Shown one piece after another: positions 55,316 to 64,000 of a DNA stretch of 64,000 bases. Positions within the stretch are counted from its first letter, which is position 1. The number at the start of each line of letters is the position of its first letter. The notes beneath the pieces were generated by a model that was not told where the DNA came from, did no database searches, and was given only the letters and a program-made list of their open reading frames with translations. This stretch comes from Liquidambar formosana (taxonomy: Eukaryota > Streptophyta > Magnoliopsida > Saxifragales > Altingiaceae): positions 43,398,792 to 43,462,791 of the forward strand of contig CM077821.1 in NCBI GenBank assembly GCA_039720395.1, given 5' to 3'. Made by a program: the position numbers and the translations under genes.

Positions 55316-58300
55316 ATGTCGTGGATTAGATCGGCGGTGAACAAAGCTGTCGAAGTTGGCGGCAAGAACAACCTCACTCGCACCGTTCGTAACTATGCCG
55401 ATTCCGTCGTCCAGCACGCCGGTCAAGCTGTCGCTGGCGGTGCCAAGATTTTGCAGGACCGCATTGTAATTCCAAATACCCTCATCTCTCTCTATATATA
55501 CTTATCTGTTTCATACTTTTTCTTATGAATTATTTCCTTTTTTGAGCTGATTACACTGGCATTGCACAATTATGAGTCTACTTGGCCATCATCGTCGCCA
55601 GTGTATGCATTTTGAAAGTTTTTCCTTTTGCACATATTACGGCACCAATTGGTATATTTTAAATGCACGTTGATGCTGGGGGAGAATGAGGGAAGAGGGG
55701 TGGGACAGAATGCTATTATGATGTGTGCCCAAGCTTATCCGTACAAGATGATGGGTTGGGCGCTCTTGCAGGAGTAGACGGTTAGACAGTGGTCACATAG
55801 CTCAATGTAAGCTTATGCAGGGATTGGGATAGACACCTCGTACCGGAGAGCATCACAAGTCTTGATTTCTGTTATTTTGATTGGTTTTCTTGTGTTTTTT
55901 TAATCTCCTATTGACATTGAAGGATGAATAATTTTTCCTTGGTCACAATATGTTTGGGTTTTTAATTCAATGGTGGAGCAATTGCTTTTTGGTTTTTTTT
56001 TTTTTTGGGTTTGTTTTTGTTCTTGTTTATTACTTTTGTTTTTATTTATTTATCTAGTTTTTGTTCCCGTTTCTTAATCGGATACGGGTTGCTGATAGAA
56101 TTGAATGGCGTAGAAGGATATGTGTAGCCAACGCCATGTAGTTGGGAGTAAGGTTTTGTTGAGTTGAGTTGATGTCTTACTATTCTTTTGTTTGTTCATT
56201 GACCATTACAAGGATTTATATTTAATTCATCGTGTAGTTTGTTTGGTACTTTTAATTTTTCATTAAATTGCAGGTGGCCCGGAATTTGAAAAGCTTTAAG
56301 CATACTGTAAAAGGATTGGAAGAAGTTTCTGTTTCTTGTAGAGGGCTAGAAAGAATTCAATTACTAAGAAGGTGGTTGGTTGCACTTAAAGAAATTGAAA
56401 GAATATCTGGAAGTTGTTTTGATAATGATGACAAATTTCCTGAACAGCACCATTCTTCTGATGAATCCAAGGATTCTCCTGGAAAACCTACGTTGGTGAG
56501 TAAATTCAGTTCTAAATTACATTGCTTTCTATCTTCTGAATGGGTTAGATATTAACACATTCTAGTGACCCATGTCAAAAACATTAACATGTTGGTGCAT
56601 CAGAAAATCTTCATTGCTGCACTATTGCAATTTGTGTATTTTTGGTACCAGTTGTAAAACTATGGCCTTTCTGTTTTATAAAATTAGATACGGCCAACAA
56701 TGGTTTGAACGTGTATTTAAGAGTAGTTTCCCCTTAAAAAAAAGAATAAAATTTGTGCTACATGGCAATAAGAAAGTGTCTATAAATCTCATGATAAGAA
56801 CCTGTATTTATATTTGTGGTAACATGTAAATGGATTCCACATCTTCCATTACATGGCTTAAGCATTTTCCATTAAATTTCTTATAACATTTGTATGCCTG
56901 ATCTAATTAAACTGTTCTCTGTATTAAAGAATGCAAGATGCTTTTAAATGATTAATCAATCACCATTCCATCCTCTTTTATATCACTACTTAAGTTACAT
57001 TCAGTCATTTAATCACATTATCAGTTAAGAAGTTAAAGTGATCAGTAGGTTCTTGTAGGACAGTAAAGCGTTCTATGTGACCTGATGGTATCCTAGTTGA
57101 TGAGATAGCAAGTGGGTGGCACAGAGGGGAGAGCAAAGCAACTGGGAGGGAATTTTGAGGTGTTGCAAGAGGAGAGGATCTAGAGAGAATAATTGTTTTC
57201 GGTACTTCCAAATCTAAAATTTTAACTCTTGTAAATAAGAATTAGTTGCCTTTATATAGGGATTAAGGCCCCTGTGCGTGGTGAAATCTTTTGGTTGAAT
57301 CCTTGAGCCAATGGGAACCCTTCCCACTCATAGTGCTTGCAGGGCCCACGAGTGAGCCCATTTACAAACAATGCGTGCAGGGCCCATTTACAAACAGGTG
57401 TTTAATGGACAATACAGACTTCATTCCTATGCGGTGATCAAAGCCAAAGGTGTGCCGTTCTGATCATAGGACGGGCCACTCAACATGCTATGCTAACCCT
57501 ACTCCATTCTCCAATCCAAGAACCCTTAGCCTATCCCAAAAAATGGGGCAGGGTGGCTTGTTTCAATGCCCCAGCCAACACTGAGCCCTAGGTAGGTAGG
57601 CCTCCCAAGTCTTGCCATTGACCCAGAGAAGTGTTTAGTATTGAGGTGTAATGAAAGGTTAGTTTACTTTAGGTGACAAGTGTCAATGGATTACGACTAT
57701 GTGTCGGCTCCTTATTATATATTTAGACCTTATTAACATAGTATATATTATTTTCCTCAATTATATGAATTTTATGTTTAATAAATTGTCTAAGCATTGC
57801 CTTTGTGTATGCACAAGTAAGACTTCTTTGCTATCATGTTTGCCTTGGCCGGGGTACTGCTATGTGCCTTTGGTGGTGGTGACAATTGTGGTACTTTATA
57901 CATTGTACATGCTTCATATCTTGATGTTTCTTAGTTCTTATTGAAGTATTATTTATTCATTTATTTTTATTTTTTTGATAAAGAATTTATTTGTTTATTA
58001 GGTTGCTTATTTATTATGCTTATATTACTTTGGACAGGCTTTATATTATGATCCTGATTTCGAGGGTGAACCAATGAATTTTCGTGATGTCTTTCTTCAT
58101 AGTGAGGCTCTTGAAGGCATAACATTGTCTATGGTAAGTTGAAAAAAATTCAATTAATTTTTTTGCCAAAGATTTTATTTTTGGTTGCTTTTCAATGTAA
58201 CTGTTTGTGTTGCTCTCTATTTTCCTTTCTCGTTTCCTCTTTTGGGTTTAGGTGTTTAGGGGGTTGGGGTTTCATCTTTCTTTGAGGCTTTTTTGTTTTC

Positions 58301-61300
58301 TTATTCTTTAATGCAAGCTAGGTTACCAACATATATATATATATATATATATATAGCTAGATAAAAAACACTCAATTCATGGATGGAGAATACTTTTTTC
58401 ACAAATAGTAAGGCACAAGTGGGTGACTAATTGTCATTGTGATCCATTTGGCATTTCCATAGCTCAATTCTAGAACATTCACCTTTTATCATCATTTTAA
58501 TTTTAAAATGACACTTAAATCATGGCTTTATGTGATTGTCCTGTATAATTGCTTATTCATTAGATTGATGTATTCTTCTGTATTATTAACCTTGTGTCAA
58601 CTCTCTGATCAGATCTGTTGTTTACTTTTTATTTTATATATATAGTATTTTATTTAAACTATTTTTTTAGAGACAGTTGTAATGGTAATTTTGTTCGAAT
58701 ATGTCTTTGTGTAATAATTAAACACAAAATGCGTATCTAGTTTGGGTTATTCATTCAAACGCAAAGAACAATATTTAGACCATGAATTTAACCTCTTAAT
58801 GCCAATTTGAATGTTTGGATTCTTCTGTCAAGCACTTAAGATTTATACCTACATTTTTATATTTTCATTGAATACTGGAATTCATGGTGCTTTTAAATAA
58901 TATTTTAACACCAATTATAGCCTATGGGTCACTGATATACATAAAAATAACTTTGTATCAGACCATGACTAGAACTGCTTGAAAAGCTTTCTTATTGTCC
59001 TATATGCCATCATGAGAAAATTGGGATTTTCCGACATGTTGCATGTCTATTTATATACTAGAAATTCCTAGCATTATGATGTAGATACCATACTTACCTT
59101 TTCCTCTGACTCTTAGTGTCATTCTAATTGACCATTTAGTTGGGCTTTGTACTTGCTGATCCATGGAGGTTAACCGCAGGTTAACTCTTTTGTATGACTC
59201 AGATTCTTGAAGCACCAAATGAAGAAGAAGTTTCTTTACTCTTGGAGATATTTGGGTGATTTTTCTCACTCTTTTAATTTTTCTTCCAATGCTTCATTTT
59301 AGCTGCCATGGCCTAATCTAGTTGCTTGGTAAAAGTAATTTTGCTTATTACTCCCTCCGTTCCTATTTTATTGGCCTCCTTTCCTTTTTTGGATGTTCCA
59401 AAATTATAGTCCCATTCAAAAAGTCAATGGTTCTTTTGATTTGATTTCCTAAAATACCCTTTCTCGTGGGTATTTTATCTTTTTCCAATATTTGTACGCT
59501 TTAGGGCAAAACTGGAATATTAAAATATATATGTTGATGTGAAAGCATTTAATAGGATTTCCTAAAAAAGAGTGTTTTTTCAAAAGTGATAGTCAATTAG
59601 GAACGGAGGGAGTAGAATTTATGAACATTCCCCTCCCCCACAACCTAAAAAAAAATTGAAAAAAAGAAAAGGAAAAAAAGATTGAATTCCATATAAATTT
59701 ATTTAGTTATTTATTTATTTGGTTTGCTTATATTCAGGCTCTGTCTTACGGGAGGAAAGGAAGTTCATAATGCAATAGTGAGCAGCATACAGGATTTGGA
59801 AAAGGTGTTCTCAAGCTACCAAGATGAAGTACTGGTATAGACTTGATACACATGCCTTAAGCATATGCGAAGAAAAAATGTTTGTTGATCTTCCACAAAC
59901 ACATACATGTACACAACAATATGGATTTGTTGAAGGAATACAGACACTTCATTTGGTGAATTTAACCATCATTATGAATCTCTGATATGCTATGGTCATT
60001 ATTGACGGTGTTATATTTTTTTTATTAGTATTGACAAATACCTACTGAAATGAATTTATTAAATATTATTGACGAATGACGGATACGTATGATATGTTTA
60101 TTAAATAACAGGGTTGTTTAGGCCAACTGTTGGAAGTTGTTCTTGTGAGTATATTAGTGTTTAGTGGGATTGTAGTTTTCACTAGAATACTCATGCATTT
60201 GTAAAATAACGTGGTTGATGACTGGTGCTCATGCTGTGTGACCACGTTTTTCTTCTTTTTCTTCTTCTTGCTTTTCTAAATCTCTAATTTTTACAATTAG
60301 CTTAAAGATCCTTTGGAGAAGAATTCTATAATCTAACATGCATTTGTTTTAGAGTTTAAGATTTATGGACAAGGGTGACGTACCTAAAGTTGCAAATGTT
60401 TGTATGACCAAAGTTTATCCTGAAATCAGAGTTCATATTCTTGATGAAATGTGTAACACCACTTTCTGCATAATCCGTGTTCGATCAGATGGAATATATG
60501 AAAATGAGAACTTTTGAAACATCCTTTAACAATGACAATGGCTTTGGGAGAAGTTAGCAAATATTGACCTATCTTATAGATACTGGGATCTTGACTGATA
60601 AGGCACTACATTTCACTTTTCACCCCATTCTTGTAATCTGAAGTTTTGAATGGTCAGCCAGTAGTTTGGCTTTTATTTTTCATATATCAGGAAAAGTTAC
60701 TGTTATCTTTCTCTGTTGAGGGTTTTTATGTTTTAATTAATTAAGTTTTCTAGAAAATGTTTTTCTTCTATCCACTTGAACCTCTAAGTTTTTTGCCTGA
60801 AATGCCACTCCATTGGTGGTGTGACATATCTTTTGATACAATAATATTCTTCTTTTTGATGTCTATTATTATGTTTTTAGCATATATTTCAACAACTGAA
60901 ATCTGTAGTATGTTTTCTAATTAGAAATATCTGCACTGGTTGCAATGATGTCATAAGTGAAGATATTTGAGGTTATTGACCTTTTGGTTGCCCCCACCCC
61001 CTCGGCATCTTCTTTCTCTCCAGGTAAAGCGAGAAGAATTGCTTCAATATGCTCAAGCTGCAATTGCTGGGTTGAAATTAAATGCTGATCTTGCAAGGTA
61101 AGGAACATATCTTGTATATCTGCATGCTTTGGGCCTCATAGTCATCTGGCTCAGCCTGATGCTTTTTGATATGCAGTTGTGGATATTGTTTATCAAATCT
61201 ACTCTGTGTGCACGGGTGGGTGGAGGGGATAGTTATCACTTATTTGTTCGTTCTCTCTCTTTCTCCCTCCCCAAAAAGATGTGCCCATGCTTTCATCTGC

Positions 61301-63264
61301 TGGCAGTTCCGTTACATGTTCTTCATCCTACGTTATTCACTTTTAAAGCCTTAAAGAATATGTTTTGACATCATCAGCCAGCTATTCATTCTCTTATATT
61401 CATAGCATGAGTATGGGTCTAACTGTTACTCATTTGCTCTGTGATTTGATAGGCATAGTTTATTAAAAATGATTTTATCTTGAAGAAAAATGACAGATAT
61501 TTTGTCATTTTTTTTAATAACTGGAAATTTGATAACTCAAGTTTCCACATTGTGATATCAGTGTGTGTGTGTGTGTGTGTGTTGGGGGGGGGGGGGGGGG
61601 GGGGGGGGGAATTACAAATAAGTCCAGCTATGAGCAAATAATTACAGTTCAATACAAATAACTACTAACTTCCTTGTAAATGATTACTAACTTAACTAAG
61701 ATGACTACTAACTGTAATTATTTGCCCGTAGCTGGACCTATCTGTGATCCCCCCTTTATATATCAATGAGCACAATGAAAATGACATACAAAGAGATTGA
61801 TGAACCAATGCTGGTAGGAGACTTACACAACTCTTATCTATCCAACCTTACCTTAACTTTGGAGCCGGCAACTCATTTACCAATTAATTTTTAATGAGGG
61901 ATACAATTTCTTAGGCTGCCCAGTTGCAAATTCTTTTTCACATTGGTGAGCATGCTTCTGACCAATAACATACATTCCTGGAATAACTTTCAGTATCCAA
62001 GTTGGAACTATGATCCCATCTCGGTATGAGGTTTAAGCTTCCCTTCAGTATATAATTACCATGTACTTGTTTATACTATGAACTTTCAGGTCATGCTTTT
62101 ATGGAAGTATTAAGTGTCATATTTCTTGTGCGAGTATTGAAACTACACTTCTAACTCTTTTCCTCCCCTTGTTTTCGTGATTTGCTTTTTGCTCTCAGAA
62201 TAGATGCTGAAGCCTCAAATCTACAGAGAAAACTTGATGAAAGGAAAGCACACCAGCAACATTCTAGTGAAGCTGATGAAAAATCACCCGAAGAAACATC
62301 CGTGGCCACAGTAGAGGTGATCTTGATATATTGATATTAGCATCATATGAAATTTGAGTGCATGGAACCTGTTTTATATTCCTGTGCTTCAACCACATGA
62401 CTTGAGGCTCTATAGGGCATTCAGGTGTATTGTAGGCTTGTAGCTGACTCAATGTTGGTGTCCGCTTAGGGCAGATGTATTGAGTTAATGTTGTTGATTT
62501 AAGCAATCATTCTTAATTTAGCTGGAGAAGATTCCATTTATTGAAAAATATTAAGTGGCCTTTGCTCCCAGAAAGGCATACCTCCTACAGTCCTACCTAG
62601 CTAAGCTGTGGAATGTACTGTTATCTTCATTCAAAGCGTTGTAATTTTTTATGATAAGGGTTGTATACTTGAACAAATTATGAAAAAAGCATCCTCTTGT
62701 TAAAAAATTGTATATGAAAGTCATTTCTCTTGAGAATCCAAATATTAATTTATTTGAAGCATTAATATAATAACTTCTTCTTATGCTTTTATTCTGTTAG
62801 ATAACAACTTAATTCAATTATATCCTGGCAATTTGGGATCAGCTACACAAATAGAGTTGAGAGTATTTTCTTATGAGTAAAATGAGAGGATAACTTCCTC
62901 TCAAGTAGAATTTTATGTATACAATTTGATTTGAGAACAGTAAGTGCAGACCTTCATCTATTCTTTATAAACCCCCATTATTCTTACTGTTCTGTCCCTG
63001 CTGGATGGTCAAACACTAACACTCCTCATGAGATTCTTTTTACCATCTTTTCTTCCCCAGGCATGCCTACAGTTAAGTATGAATTTGACATCAATAAGAT
63101 ACTTGAGTGAAAATGACAACTCCAGGAAGCTAAATGCTTTGCTCTTCCTGTAGGCTCTGAAAGAAGCACTTGCACAAATTCGATTATGTTCCATGTTGGA
63201 GGTGCTCTTACTGAAGAAGAAATCCATAAACAATGGAGATTCACCAGAGATTCATGCTCAAAAG
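55316..63264 (+). CDS. Coiled-coil protein related to Arabidopsis ubiquitin interaction motif-containing protein; 3' end outside window
   Basis: Exons found: 55316-55465, 56274-56495, 58038-58133, 59203-59255, 59738-59834, 61024-61097, 62199-62316, 63154-63264; all GT-AG, in phase, 307 residues so far. The ATG at 55316 begins [19 protein letters not shown], with a preceding GTG that cannot start. Blocks: amphipathic N-terminal helix with [19 protein letters not shown] (residues 28-46), [50 protein letters not shown], then predicted coiled coil ([50 protein letters not shown]). From memory this matches At1g43690-type proteins of about 600 aa, so roughly half the protein is missing to the right. 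No catalytic motif; molecular role unknown. I do not see a ubiquitin-interacting motif in the part present. Confidence 0.93.
55466..56273. other. Intron 1 of the coiled-coil gene with a SINE-like tail
   Basis: GTAGAAGGATATGTGTAGCC (from about 56110) followed by CATGTAGTTGGGAGTAAGG and TTGTTGAGTTGAGTTGA (to about 56175) resembles the conserved 3' end of angiosperm SINEs that end in TTG repeats. The SINE head was not found. Otherwise T-rich intron sequence. Confidence 0.45.
56496..58037. other. Intron 2 of the coiled-coil gene
   Basis: A 1.5-kb intron without recognised coding sequence. A GC-richer block at about 57240-57650 stands out from the AT-rich surroundings and may be repeat-derived, but I cannot assign it. 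Confidence 0.5.
58329..58356. repeat. (TA)n microsatellite in intron 3
   Basis: About 13 TA units. Confidence 0.88.
59351..59612. mobile_element. Stowaway-type MITE in intron 4, 262 bp
   Basis: CTCCCTCCGTTCCTA at 59351 and TAGGAACGGAGGGAG ending 59612 are inverted repeats flanked by TA on both sides (59349-59350 and 59613-59614). Same superfamily as the element at 5824-6093. Confidence 0.93.
59835..61023. other. Intron 5 of the coiled-coil gene
   Basis: Roughly 1.2 kb of T-rich intron sequence. No coding segment or terminal repeats recognised. Confidence 0.55.
61560..61610. repeat. (GT)n followed by a long G run
   Basis: About ten GT units, then TTG and a run of about 25 G ending at the left terminus of a MITE. 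The G run is extreme for this genome and may be an expansion of the GGGG terminus of the element. Confidence 0.85.
61605..61756. repeat. MITE, family B copy 2, in intron 6
   Basis: GGGGAATTACAAATAAGTCC and AGCTATGAGCAAATAATTAC at the left are matched by the inverse of GTAATTATTTGCCCGTAGCT and GGACCTATCTGTGATCCCCC at the right. The inner part shares GACTACTAACT and TAACTTAACTAA words with the element at 30601-30753. Confidence 0.7.
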
Positions 63265-64000
63265 GTCTTATTTTCCTTTAAATGTTTGGTTTTGTATTTG
63301 GAAGAACATGAATCTTATATGTTATTGGTTTGTGCTCGGTGGGTTGGTTTGAAGTGTGGACCAATAATTGAACTGATCTAAGGTTGATTTTCCCTTTTTA
63401 ACCTAGGAGTAAACCCAGACTATTGAAGGACTGAACAAACCAATATGATGCTGGATTAGGTTAGTTGGTTCTTGGGTTCACCTTACAAAGTTGCACCTTA
63501 ATGTTGAGTAGGTAGTATTTTCCCACAAAGCAAGCTCTAAATCCTCTTGTTATTTTGCCCCTATTAAAAATTTATATACCCACTCCACTCCGCTCCACTC
63601 TGTTAACCCCTCTTTTCCCTGTGGGTCAAGGGTAAAAAATATGAGAGAGAAGTGGGATTCAAGGCGCAAAGAGATAAGATTGAACAGTATTAATCTATCA
63701 CTAATTATTTGTATCATATATATATATGTAATGAGCATATCTGCAAACGAACATGGGCCATTACAAACCCACAAAATGAAACCAAAAATAAATAATAAAA
63801 AACATAACAGATCTTCAAATTAACAGGCCATGACAAACCTATGAAACAGGGGAAAAAACAATAACTAAATAAATAAATTTAGAAAGCAAAAAAAAAAAAC
63901 CCATCACAACACAAGATTAAAGTACCATACCCATTGAACAGTAACGAAGAGGGTAGCATGAGTGGAGGTGGAGTAGTTCAATGGAAGAGCTTGAATACCA
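63265..64000. other. Intron 8 (partial) of the coiled-coil gene to the window edge
   Basis: No further exon of the gene is recognisable, so the next coding exon should lie beyond 64000. The sequence is AT-rich; open frames here have no domain. Confidence 0.55.

Overview
The window is nuclear DNA of a flowering plant, most likely a eudicot. It is AT-rich and low in gene density. Its genes have many small GT-AG introns, it carries many SSRs and MITEs, and it encodes plant-type NAD-isocitrate dehydrogenase, a PAH1-type lipin and a GPR107/CAND-type seven-helix protein. I cannot name the species. Exons were assembled by hand from reading frame, splice sites and family knowledge; no search was run.

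Layout, left to right. 1-2116: repeats and no gene. 2117-2542 (+): a short plant-specific protein of unknown function. 2543-13060: gene-free, with a Stowaway MITE (5824-6093), a palindromic MITE (7475-7616), a LINE RNase H relic (minus, about 9098-9463) and a hAT transposase relic (about 11490-11935). 13061-14377 (-): single-exon GPR107/CAND-type seven-transmembrane protein. 14500-17150: two Helitron-like pieces, a second palindromic MITE, a SINE and a set of AGCGCT palindromes. 17198-20140 (+): decayed RLCK-VII receptor-like cytoplasmic kinase pseudogene with an in-place exon duplication. 23803-33085 (+): PAH1-type phosphatidate phosphatase (10 coding exons, 909 aa). 33765-38025 (-): NAD-isocitrate dehydrogenase catalytic subunit (7 exons, 373 aa), convergent with PAH1. 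55316 to beyond the right edge (+): a coiled-coil protein I relate to the Arabidopsis family annotated as ubiquitin interaction motif-containing; its 3' part lies outside the window.

Between the IDH gene and the last gene lies a 15-kb stack of transposons (about 39.5-54.9 kb). A small foldback element appears to have been hit twice. One hit is an element with about 150-bp inverted termini (39663-45496), itself interrupted by a 4477-bp CACTA element (39817-44293, 3-bp duplication AGT). The other is a 9308-bp Mutator-like element (45544-54851, 9-bp duplication TAATTTTAA). The MULE encodes a mudrA-type transposase (minus) and, convergently, a 10-exon gene with a ULP/C48-protease-like C-terminus (plus), resembling the ULP-carrying MULEs known in plants as Kaonashi. 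The ULP gene has a nonsense codon and Tyr in place of the catalytic Cys. Every larger non-coding part of the MULE, introns included, is seeded with a roughly 20-bp imperfect palindrome (type AACAGTACACTGGTACTGTT), which is the least explained signal in the window. The CACTA element carries an intact 202-aa coiled-coil ORF instead of a recognisable transposase.

The host genes are unrelated in pathway: ER lipid remodelling, the mitochondrial TCA cycle, an endomembrane receptor-like protein and a coiled-coil protein. From memory, Arabidopsis has PAH1, a lung seven-TM protein gene and IDH6 close together on chromosome 3, so part of the order may be ancestral.
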